The notes under the pieces are model-generated. The model was not told the origin of the DNA. It did not search any database and was given only the letters and a program-made list of their open reading frames with translations. The position numbers and the translations under genes were made by a program. This document shows positions 1 through 5,881 of a DNA stretch of 12,443 nt, piece by piece; position 1 is the first letter of the stretch, and every line of letters begins with the position of its first letter. Origin of the DNA: Thermoplasmata archaeon (GTDB lineage Archaea > Thermoplasmatota > E2 > UBA202 > JdFR-43); assembly GCA_021163175.1 (NCBI GenBank), contig JAGGXG010000001.1, positions 1 to 12,443 of the forward strand, in the 5' to 3' direction.

Positions 1-970
1 AGGAAAAAGAAATATCTAACAACAAAGTCAGCTGTCTTTGTTTTTATCATGAAATTTTCTCCGTCCCTATAAAAATTCTCTATATTCCATCTCATGCCAT
101 ACAAATCTGCAAGAAAAAGAAGATTTGCTTTTGTTACATCGATATTGGTGCAGAAAACATGATAATTCTTCCATTTCTCTTTTTCATGTTTTTCATTTGG
201 AACGAAAAACAAATTTGTTTTTGCTTTATCCCTTCCAAATTCATAATCCGTATAATAAAATGGATTTACTCCATCTCCAGAGTTTGCTATTCTTTTAACT
301 CCTTCATATTTTTCCATTGGAGCGAGATATTTCAAGCCATGTTTCTCCACAACTTTCAAGATCTTGCTATCTTTTGAAAATCCTCTATCAAATAAAACCA
401 ATCTTATTTTGAAAAATCTCTCTGCCAAATTCAACAACTCATCGAGTAACTCATATTCCTCAGAAAGTGGCGTTACTGGTAAGGCGAAAAGACAAATCTT
501 GTATTCATGAATGAGGACATTTATTGTTATGTATTTGAAAGCCCATTTTGTTCCATGGAAATTCTTTGTTCCAACAACATATTCATTCGACTCTCCATAC
601 CATGGTATCTCATGCTCATCGATTAAGACAATTGCTTTACTTGAATGAGTTCTTTTCCTTACTTCATTTATAATCTCTGCCTGTATTTCATTATATTCGA
701 GCAAGATTTCTTTCCATCTCTTCATTTTTATTCTTCTATAAATCGTATCTGCATCAGGAACATTATTTTTTGTTATCTCTTTATATCTCTTGCATCCATT
801 TTCAGGATATCTGTTCCTGATCGAAAGAAAAAGAAGAGTTTGAAGCATCTCATTATCATTATATGTTGAATTGGGCTTTTCATGGAAATTGATTTTTTTC
901 CTTCTATAAAACCAAAGGAAAATCTATTTATTTTCCTGAAAAATTTATTGCTGGCCCTGGGCTCTGGCAT
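1..970 (-). CDS. IS4-type DDE transposase, C-terminus beyond window, start region in a different frame
   Basis: A long open frame runs leftward on the minus strand from about 893 to the window edge without a stop (about 297 codons). It reads as a DDE transposase of the IS4 superfamily. The first catalytic Asp lies in LIDEHEIPWYG (Asp codon 618-620), the second in LFDRGFSKDS (387-389), and the Glu in the C-terminal YGMRWNIENFYRD motif (78-80), which matches the Y-x2-R-x3-E type signature. No ATG, GTG or TTG exists in this frame upstream of the Met in NDNEMLQ; going upstream, a TAG comes first. A good start (ATG 970-968, Shine-Dalgarno GGAGGGG seven bases upstream) lies in the neighbouring frame and encodes 26 residues up to A_AAA_AAA at 899-893. 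A -1 slip there joins exactly into the transposase frame. Either this is programmed frameshifting, as in other IS elements, or the gene is broken or has a sequencing error in the A run. The element sits just downstream of the Nudix gene. IS family below IS4 level is not resolved. Confidence 0.82.
893..899 (-). other. A_AAA_AAA slippery heptamer, putative -1 frameshift site of the transposase
   Basis: Seven consecutive A on the minus strand are phased as GGA AAA AAA TCA in the frame opened by the ATG at 970. Slipping back one base gives GGA AAA AAA ATC AAT, the frame carrying the whole transposase. The phasing X_XXY_YYZ is that of classical IS -1 frameshift signals. A homopolymer indel from mutation or sequencing would look the same. 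Confidence 0.5.
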
Positions 971-1009
971 ATTCCATCCCCTCCTTTTGATGGAATATAC
1001 GCCCAGGGC
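954..1009 (-). promoter_or_regulatory. Stem-loop enclosing the transposase start codon, with Shine-Dalgarno in the loop
   Basis: Two nested perfect inverted repeats: outer arms GCCCTGGGC (954-962) and GCCCAGGGC (1001-1009), inner arms ATATTCCATC (969-978) and GATGGAATAT (989-998). The 10-base loop (979-988) reads AAAAGGAGGG on the minus strand and holds most of the ribosome binding site, while ATG 970-968 overlaps the inner stem. RNA transcribed from outside the element would fold so that the start is occluded, a known self-limiting device of several insertion sequences. It could also mark or include the element's terminal inverted repeat. Confidence 0.6.
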
Positions 1010-1010
1010 T

Positions 1011-1397
1011 TTAATTTTTTCTTAAATTTTTACTTTCGGAGATACTGGGTTTTGTTTTCAGCAATCTCTCAACAATTTTTTTATCTAAAGGCAGAAATTC
1101 ATATTCATTTAACTCCTTCAGATCAACCCACTTAACATCCTGATGAAAATTCAATTTTATCTCTCCTTCTAGATATCTTGCCATAAAAACATGCAATTCT
1201 ATTTCTTCATTTCTCACAACCAAAAACTTTTTTATGATGGCAATGTCAATATTAAGCTCTTCTTTTATTTCCCTTACAATACACTCCCCCATGGTTTCGT
1301 CCTCCTCAAGTCTTCCTCCCGGGAATTCCCATTGATGGTGGCGCTTCGCTATCAGTATTTTTTCCCCTTTGAATATTATGGCGGCTGTAACGATCAT
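1011..1397 (-). CDS. MutT-like Nudix hydrolase
   Basis: A 128-residue Nudix hydrolase, close to the usual MutT length. The Nudix box spans residues 28-50: G-x5-E-x7-REIKEE followed by LNI, so only the late Gly of the consensus is replaced (Asn). The preceding AKRHHQWEFPGG and the C-terminal W..L.EL..YEFLPLDKKIVE resemble 8-oxo-dGTP or (d)CTP pyrophosphohydrolases of the MutT/NudG type, so nucleotide-pool cleaning is the likely role; substrate is inferred. The start is placed at ATG 1397-1395, not further upstream at 1484, because a TATA box (TTTATATA, minus strand 1426-1419) is centred about 25 bases upstream, which predicts a leaderless mRNA, and because the family N-terminus begins here. 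It is divergent from the small membrane-protein gene and is followed 40 bases later by the transposase start. Confidence 0.85.
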   Translation of the reverse strand: MIVTAAIIFKGEKILIAKRHHQWEFPGGRLEEDETMGECIVREIKEELNIDIAIIKKFLVVRNEEIELHVFMARYLEGEIKLNFHQDVKWVDLKELNEYEFLPLDKKIVERLLKTKPSISESKNLRKN

Positions 1398-1418
1398 TAA
1401 ATAAAACAGATTAGCCAG

Positions 1419-1426
1419 TATATAAA
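1419..1426 (-). promoter_or_regulatory. TATA box of the Nudix gene
   Basis: TTTATATA on the minus strand, centred about 25 bases upstream of ATG 1397. The spacing predicts transcription starting at or beside the start codon (leaderless). Confidence 0.6.
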
Positions 1427-1462
1427 GCCGATGTTTGGGCTTTGTCTCATAAACACATAAAC

Positions 1463-1470
1463 TTTTATAT
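1463..1470 (+). promoter_or_regulatory. TATA box of the small membrane-protein gene
   Basis: TTTTATAT centred about 24 bases upstream of ATG 1490. It lies in the divergent gap shared with the Nudix gene, so two oppositely directed promoters occupy under 100 bases. Confidence 0.5.
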
Positions 1471-1489
1471 TCATTTGCAATCATTCTTC

Positions 1490-1738
1490 ATGGAAAGAGA
1501 ATGGACAAGATGGCTTTTTTATGTTGATGTACTAACCATAGCAATATTCGTAATAGCCACCATATATTTGGCGAAAGATGCATTCTGGGCTGGTTATTAT
1601 CGTGGCCTGCCAGACATAAACAAATATGGTGATTTTCTATGGCATATGGCAAGAGATGTTGCATTTCAAACAGCCACACTCATATGGATTCTTTTCCGCA
1701 TGTTCAGGTGCCAATTCCTGCTCACCAGAAAGCCATAA
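1490..1738 (+). CDS. Small two-helix membrane protein, function unknown
   Basis: An 82-residue protein beginning MEREWTRWLF. Two hydrophobic stretches are visible: residues about 9-29 (FYVDVLTIAIFVIATIYLA region) and about 62-76 (AFQTATLIWILF), separated by a polar, Tyr- and Asp-containing loop. The protein ends in a basic tail (RMFRCQFLLTRKP), suggesting a small integral membrane protein with a positively charged cytoplasmic end. An upstream in-frame ATG at 1442 exists, but the TATA box at 1463-1470 fits a leaderless start at 1490. I do not recognise the family. It ends about 45 bases before the SRP RNA and has its own promoter. Confidence 0.6.
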   Translation: MEREWTRWLFYVDVLTIAIFVIATIYLAKDAFWAGYYRGLPDINKYGDFLWHMARDVAFQTATLIWILFRMFRCQFLLTRKP

Positions 1739-1756
1739 GTTTATTAACCACGCCTA

Positions 1757-1764
1757 TTTTTATA
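1757..1764 (+). promoter_or_regulatory. TATA box of the SRP RNA
   Basis: TTTTTATA centred near 1760; adding about 25 bases puts the transcript start at about 1783-1786, just at the 5' end of the recognisable SRP RNA. Confidence 0.55.
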
Positions 1765-1782
1765 GATGGCTAAAGGCACAGA

Positions 1783-2058
1783 CTAGGCTGGGGGGTTAGG
1801 CGTCCCCTGTAACCGGAAATCGCCTTCGCCGGAGCCGAAGCCGCCGAGGCGATGCATGAAATGCGCTCTGATCCAGCCCTGGACAATGATGTTCCGTCCC
1901 TCAGGACCGAGGGTGGCTGGCAGGCAGCTGGAGGGCTGTTATGCCAGTCTTTATCCTGGACAAAGGGTTAGGCCCGGAAGGGAGCGGCCCACCCAGGAAC
2001 CATCGGTGCTTGAGGGGGCGCGGAGCTGAGGAAAGGGCTGGGGCAAATCAGGGTTCGT
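1783..2058 (+). ncRNA. ffs: Archaeal signal recognition particle RNA (7S RNA)
   Basis: A GC-rich island of about 275 bases in an AT-rich window carries the hallmark SRP RNA elements. These are an Alu-domain hairpin of G-run and CCCC (about 1790-1807), the conserved UGUAA turn (1808-1812), and the helix 8 core GTTAGGCCCGGAAGGGAGCG (from 1967) whose GGAAG loop binds the SRP54 M domain. The AACC after the UGUAA motif can pair with GGTT at 2053-2056, closing helix 5, so the 3' end should lie near 2056-2060. The 5' end is set from the TATA box and is uncertain by a few bases. The RNA scaffolds SRP19 and SRP54 for co-translational membrane targeting. polB starts about 40 bases beyond and shows no clear promoter of its own. 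Confidence 0.93.
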
Positions 2059-2097
2059 TTCATGCATCCACTTGGCAGCGTGTCTGTGCCGGCTAAA

Positions 2098-3495
2098 ATG
2101 GACAGAGAAGCCATAATTTCATTCTTTCAACAACATGGCATGCTGATTGAGCCTGAAGCTGTTGATTACATTTTAAAGAGTGGAGAGAATGTAATAGACA
2201 TTTTTGAAGCAATAGAGAAAAAACCATTGGTGCTGTCTCTCGATCTATTAAAGAGTTTGTTGGAGAAGCCAAAAAGGGAGAAGAGAGTGGTTGAGATAAA
2301 AGAAAAGGGGGAAGAATTCAAGATATTGAAAGATGTGACAAACAGGATAGAGGCTGGCGGGCTGGATGGCTTCCTGAATGTTTTTAGAGACAGGTATGAA
2401 AAGATCGCATCATTGATTAGGAAAAGGCATGAAATGAGGAGTGTTATTCCCATTAAAAGGATAAACAGGCATGAAGATGTTGCTGTAATTGGAATCGTTA
2501 GAGATGTGAGGAGTGTAAGAAATGGATACATAGCAGAGATAGAAGATGAGGAAGCATGGTTTCCTGTTTTCATTCCAAAGGATGTTGATTCCGCTATTGT
2601 GAATGATGAAGTTATTGGGATAATAGGAAAGAGGAAAAATGATTTACTCATTGCAAGAAGCATTGTGAGGCCAGAGATACCGATAATGAAAAAGAAAAAT
2701 GGGGCGTTGGATGAATATATTGTGTTTACTTCCGATACACACATAGGAAGCAAGAGTTTTCTGGAAAAGAAATGGGAGAAGTTTATAAAATGGCTTAACG
2801 GAGAGATAGGCAATGAAAGACAAAAAGAGGTTGCTAAGAGAGTAAAATATGTTGTTATATCGGGTGATATCATAGAGGGTGTTGGCGTGTATCCAAAACA
2901 GGAATATGATCTCGCAATAGAAGATTTATATGAGCAATATGAAGAAGTTGCTAAAAGGCTAAAGAGCGTGCCAGAGCACATAAAGATAGTTCTGCAACCA
3001 GGAAACCATGATGCAGTGCGCCCGCCCCTGCCACAACCTGCTTTCGAGAAAGAAATTAGAGGGTTATTCGATGGAAATGTTATATTCGTTGGCAATCCAT
3101 GCTATATGGAAATAAATGGCATTGTTATCCTTTCATATCATGGCCAATCAATACAAGACTTTGCAACAACTCTGCCCGGCTTGAGCCAGAATGAACCAAC
3201 AAAAATAATGAGGGAGATGCTGAGGCGCCGCCACCTGGCGCCGATGTATGGAGGCATTACATCAATAGCTCCTGAGAGAGAAGATTATTTGGTTATAGAT
3301 GCGATTCCAGATATCTTTGTTACTGGACATGTTCATACCACTGCTGTAGAAAATTATAGAGGTGTTTTGCTTGTGAACGCTTCCGCCTGGCAATCTCAAA
3401 CAGATTATCAAAAAACAATGAATTTTATGCCCGATCCTGCAAAAGCGGTAGTTGTCAATATGCGTAATTTGATGGCGAGTATCATGACATTCTAA
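2098..3495 (+). CDS. polB: DNA polymerase D (Pol II) small subunit DP1
   Basis: A 465-residue small subunit of the archaeal heterodimeric replicative polymerase PolD, which carries the 3'-5' proofreading exonuclease. An N-terminal helical region is followed by an OB-fold (about residues 115-180, HEDVAVIGIVRDVRS onward). Next comes a calcineurin-like phosphoesterase domain with all expected metal-binding motifs: SDTHIGS (D213), SGDIIEG, PGNHDAVRPPLP (N303, H304, D305), SYHGQS and TGHVH (H411, H413). The nuclease site therefore looks intact. The start at ATG 2098 (MDREAIISFFQQHG) matches the family N-terminus; an in-frame ATG at 2062 lies in the SRP RNA tail and is unlikely. Neither a TATA box nor a ribosome binding site is obvious, so it may be read from the SRP RNA promoter. 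The large subunit DP2 is not in the window. The gene ends in TTC TAA, where the duplicated promoter repeat begins. Confidence 0.95.
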   Translation: MDREAIISFFQQHGMLIEPEAVDYILKSGENVIDIFEAIEKKPLVLSLDLLKSLLEKPKREKRVVEIKEKGEEFKILKDVTNRIEAGGLDGFLNVFRDRYEKIASLIRKRHEMRSVIPIKRINRHEDVAVIGIVRDVRSVRNGYIAEIEDEEAWFPVFIPKDVDSAIVNDEVIGIIGKRKNDLLIARSIVRPEIPIMKKKNGALDEYIVFTSDTHIGSKSFLEKKWEKFIKWLNGEIGNERQKEVAKRVKYVVISGDIIEGVGVYPKQEYDLAIEDLYEQYEEVAKRLKSVPEHIKIVLQPGNHDAVRPPLPQPAFEKEIRGLFDGNVIFVGNPCYMEINGIVILSYHGQSIQDFATTLPGLSQNEPTKIMREMLRRRHLAPMYGGITSIAPEREDYLVIDAIPDIFVTGHVHTTAVENYRGVLLVNASAWQSQTDYQKTMNFMPDPAKAVVVNMRNLMASIMTF

Positions 3496-3558
3496 CCACA
3501 CCCACCCCCCTTCATTTCCACTGGAAAGTTTATATGCAAAGATGCTATAAAATTGTGC
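3490..3558 (+). repeat. Duplicated promoter cassette, copy 1 (inverted relative to 8443-8508)
   Basis: Starting at TTCTAA (the polB stop) and ending at ATTGTGC, this stretch matches the reverse complement of 8443-8508 base for base except for one 3-base insertion (CAC/CCA) near the upstream end; the last 58 or so bases are identical. It contains CCCACCCCCC, a 13-bp dyad, a TATA box and the GTG that is the likely start codon of the radical SAM gene. Identity stops within one base after that GTG. No further copy was seen in the window. Confidence 0.95.
3515..3535 (+). promoter_or_regulatory. Dyad operator TTTCCA-C-TGGAAA plus TATA box of the radical SAM gene
   Basis: A perfect 13-bp dyad (3515-3527) sits one base upstream of the TATA box TTTATAT (3529-3535), covering the usual TFB recognition position. 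The TATA centre is 23 bases from GTG 3555, as in other leaderless genes of this window. A dimeric regulator binding here could block TFB/TBP or, less likely given the closeness, activate. The same arrangement precedes hflX. Confidence 0.65.
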
Positions 3559-5165
3559 TTGTTACAATCCTGGATGGATTCGTAGATGAACCATCCTGCT
3601 TTGGTGTCCCTCCTTACATTTCGCCATATATCCGATACATTGCAGGGGCAATAAAAGATGCTGGTCATGAATATGAATACATAACCATAGAAGAATGGAG
3701 AAAAGGAAGAAGAATAAACGGGAATATATTGCTCATCTTTGCTGGAGCTATCGTGCCCGGGAAATATCTGCGGGGCATGCCCATCTCATGGAAAGAGATA
3801 AAAGAGCTAACACGCAAATTTCAGGGGGTAAAAATACTGGCTGGCAGCGCCGCCGTTTTCGGGCTGGGGCAGGGTGGTGGAAAAAAGCCTGTTAAAATAA
3901 ATGATTTTTTTGATTATTCTTCGATTCTTGATGGTGATGCTTTCATATATGATTTTTTGAATGGAGAAATAGTCCATAGAAGGAGATGCAGGGAGGAATG
4001 GAAAAGATGGGCGATTATGGGGGCTGAGGTCGTCAAGCAACATCCAGATTTTCCTCAACCATTGATTGCTGAGATTGAAACTTACAGAGGTTGTACAAGG
4101 TGGTTTAATGGGGGTTGCAGTTTTTGCATGGAACCATCTTTTGGCAGGCCAGCTATGAGGGAAGAAAGAGAAATTTTAATGGAAATAAAAGAGTTGATGA
4201 AACATGGTGTTAAAAATTTTAGGTTGGGGTGCCAATCCTGCTTTTTTTCATATAAAGCTATTGGAATAGGGAAAAGCGAAACGCCAAAACCAAATGTGAA
4301 TGCTATAAAAAGATTGCTTGAAGGTATTGCAAAGTTGAAGCCTTCGGTATCGCATATAGATAATGCAAATCCTGCTGTAATAGCAGAATGGGAAAATGAG
4401 TCAATTAAAATTGCTGAACTCTTGAAAAAATATGCAACCCCTGGAAATGTGGCTGCTTTTGGAATGGAAAGTGCTGATGAAAAGGTTATCAGGGAAAATA
4501 ATTTGAATGCCCAACCATGGCAGGTAATGAAAGCTATAGAGATTTTAAATGAAGTTGGAAGAGAGAGAGGATGGAATGGCATGCCGTATATATTACCAGG
4601 ATTGAATTTGCTCTTCGGCTTAAAAGGGGAGAGTGAAAAAACATACATAAAGAATTATGAATTTCTGAAGGAGGTTTTGGAAAAGAATTTGCTTTTGAGA
4701 AGAATAAACATAAGACAGGTCGTGAATTTGAAAGGAAAAAAAGTGGAGATAGATAGAGATAAATTCAAGAAGTTCAAGAAAAAAGTGAATGAGGAAATAA
4801 ATAGGCCCATGCTACAGAAACTTTTACCATATGGGAGCATACTGAAAAATGTCTATCTTGAATTGAATATTGGCAATGCAACTTATGGAAGACAGATAGG
4901 AACATATCCCATCTTGATTTATTTACCTTATAAAACAAAGATAAACAGATTTGTTGATGTTAAAATATATGACCATGGATTTAGAAGTGTATCTGCAATA
5001 GAATACCCATTCAATATAAATAAAGCAAGTTATACACAATTGAAAAGCATACCAAAAATCTCGCCTAAGGCAGCTGCAGAGATAGTAAAGAGAAAACCAA
5101 TAAAAGATAAAAAAGAGGTAGAAGATATAATAAATGGTGAACTGGAAGATTGGATTACGGTATGA
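3555..5165 (+). CDS. Radical SAM protein with C-terminal helix-hairpin-helix (COG1031-like)
   Basis: A 536-residue protein if started at GTG 3555. An in-frame ATG at 3534 would put seven residues inside the promoter repeat, overlapping the TATA box, and is rejected. The N-terminal part (PPYISPYIRYIAGAIKDAGHEYEYI) resembles the Rossmann-like, B12-binding-type fold seen ahead of many radical SAM cores. The core starts at about residue 170 with IETYRGC and the cysteines C180, C188 and C191, a CX7CX2C spacing instead of the textbook CX3CX2C; I recall this wider spacing from the archaeal radical SAM plus HhH group. FRLGCQSC and FGMESADEKV follow as later SAM-barrel strands. The C-terminal 45 residues (FNINKASYTQLKSIPKISPK onward) form a ComEA-like helix-hairpin-helix, suggesting nucleic acid contact. 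The substrate is unknown. The promoter is shared in sequence with hflX. Confidence 0.85.
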   Translation: MLVTILDGFVDEPSCFGVPPYISPYIRYIAGAIKDAGHEYEYITIEEWRKGRRINGNILLIFAGAIVPGKYLRGMPISWKEIKELTRKFQGVKILAGSAAVFGLGQGGGKKPVKINDFFDYSSILDGDAFIYDFLNGEIVHRRRCREEWKRWAIMGAEVVKQHPDFPQPLIAEIETYRGCTRWFNGGCSFCMEPSFGRPAMREEREILMEIKELMKHGVKNFRLGCQSCFFSYKAIGIGKSETPKPNVNAIKRLLEGIAKLKPSVSHIDNANPAVIAEWENESIKIAELLKKYATPGNVAAFGMESADEKVIRENNLNAQPWQVMKAIEILNEVGRERGWNGMPYILPGLNLLFGLKGESEKTYIKNYEFLKEVLEKNLLLRRINIRQVVNLKGKKVEIDRDKFKKFKKKVNEEINRPMLQKLLPYGSILKNVYLELNIGNATYGRQIGTYPILIYLPYKTKINRFVDVKIYDHGFRSVSAIEYPFNINKASYTQLKSIPKISPKAAAEIVKRKPIKDKKEVEDIINGELEDWITV

Positions 5166-5195
5166 AAAGATAGAATCGTTTTGAGGGTGATATCA

Positions 5196-5300
5196 ATGTT
5201 TCTCCTGATGCATTTATATAATGCCAAAATTTTATTGAGGCAAGAAACAAAAAACTGGAAGGATGAATATAAATATGGCAACGATGTGCTTCAGAAATAG
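5196..5300 (+). CDS. Possible 34-residue small protein
   Basis: A short ORF from ATG 5196 (MFLLMHLYNAKILL...) to TAG 5300, 30 bases after the radical SAM stop. What supports it is the ribosome binding site: GAGGGTGAT ends four bases before the ATG and matches the archaeal 16S anti-Shine-Dalgarno (GGTGAT core), the best such match on this strand in the window. The product has a hydrophobic N-terminal half and a charged C-terminal half (RQETKNWKDEYKYG). It would be translated from the radical SAM transcript. It could instead be the remnant of a longer gene, or chance. Family not recognised. Confidence 0.35.
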   Translation: MFLLMHLYNAKILLRQETKNWKDEYKYGNDVLQK

Positions 5301-5322
5301 TAAGGGAAAGAATGTAGAAGTG

Positions 5323-5331
5323 TTTTTTTTT
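5323..5331 (+). terminator. Oligo-T putative transcription terminator
   Basis: A run of nine T on the plus strand after the radical SAM gene and the possible small ORF, without an obvious stem. Archaeal RNA polymerase terminates at such oligo-T tracts. It separates this unit from the nuclease-like gene, which then needs its own promoter; TTTAAAAG at 5343-5350 is a weak TATA candidate. Confidence 0.45.
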
Positions 5332-5381
5332 GATTAGTTTATTTAAAAGAAGCAGCCTTATAGATTATGAAAAATAAATAA

Positions 5382-5873
5382 ATGGAGGATTATTTTTTAT
5401 TGATGAATGTGAAAGAAAAAGAGAGGATGGCTGAATATAAATTTAAGGAATGGTTGGATGAATATGAGATTCCTTTTTGGTATATTCATCAAGAACCAGA
5501 TACATTCGCATCTGCATTTAAGAAAGAAAAAGTTAAGAGACCTGATTTTATGATCTTGATTCCCAACATTGGTTTTATTCTGACAGATGTAGAATATAAA
5601 GAGCCAGCTAGAAAATATGCCGAATTTCAAATAAATGCTGAAGAAACATTGAAATACTGCAAAATGCAGGAGAAATATAGGCTCAACATATGGTTCGTTT
5701 TTTCAAATGAGAAAAATCATTTTAACATATGGTACTGGATACCTGTTCTGAAAGTTAAAGAAAATGGGAAGAAGTATAGCAATTATTTTGCTGTTCCAAT
5801 GGAGGATTTCATTATTGTATCAAAGAATCAGGGCATAGAAAAACTTCTTTCGGAAATGATGAAATTTGTTTGA
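5382..5873 (+). CDS. Small protein with PD-(D/E)XK nuclease-like motif, function unknown
   Basis: A 163-residue cytoplasmic-looking protein. Residues 54-73 contain RPDF followed 16 residues later by VEYK (D55, E71, K73), in a hydrophobic beta-hairpin context (FMILIPNIGFILTDVEYK), which is the layout of the PD-(D/E)XK nuclease core. NIWFVFSNE (102-110) would be the next core strand. A helical N-terminus (KEKERMAEYKFKEWLDEY) precedes the core, as in many such enzymes. Assignment rests on the motif alone; the fold is inferred. An alternative start is Met8 (5403). It lies downstream of the radical SAM gene on the same strand after an oligo-T tract, and converges with the TraB-like gene, the two stops being eight bases apart. 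I do not recognise a named family. Confidence 0.6.
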   Translation: MEDYFLLMNVKEKERMAEYKFKEWLDEYEIPFWYIHQEPDTFASAFKKEKVKRPDFMILIPNIGFILTDVEYKEPARKYAEFQINAEETLKYCKMQEKYRLNIWFVFSNEKNHFNIWYWIPVLKVKENGKKYSNYFAVPMEDFIIVSKNQGIEKLLSEMMKFV

Positions 5874-5881
5874 TGAATTAG

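Noticed and set aside
2062..2097. Upstream in-frame ATG for polB
   Set aside because: It falls at the SRP RNA 3' tail; the extra residues (HPLGSVSVPAK) do not look like the family, while MDREAIISFF does.
2166..3095. A 309-codon open frame on the minus strand across polB
   Set aside because: It lies wholly opposite the clear polB coding frame, and its Ser/Phe/Leu-rich composition is what an antisense frame of an AT-rich gene gives.
3229..3245. GGCGCC inverted repeat inside polB
   Set aside because: Short, within conserved coding sequence, and explained by the local GC-rich codon run; no sign of a regulatory role.
3534..3554. Identical N-terminal peptide MQRCYKIV on both the radical SAM protein and HflX
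   Set aside because: The codons lie inside the duplicated promoter and the ATG overlaps the TATA box, so the peptide is almost certainly untranslated; both proteins more likely start at the GTG. It is not a shared targeting tag.
4082..4648. A 188-codon minus-strand open frame across the radical SAM gene
   Set aside because: Antisense shadow of the radical SAM core; no recognisable motif and no promoter.
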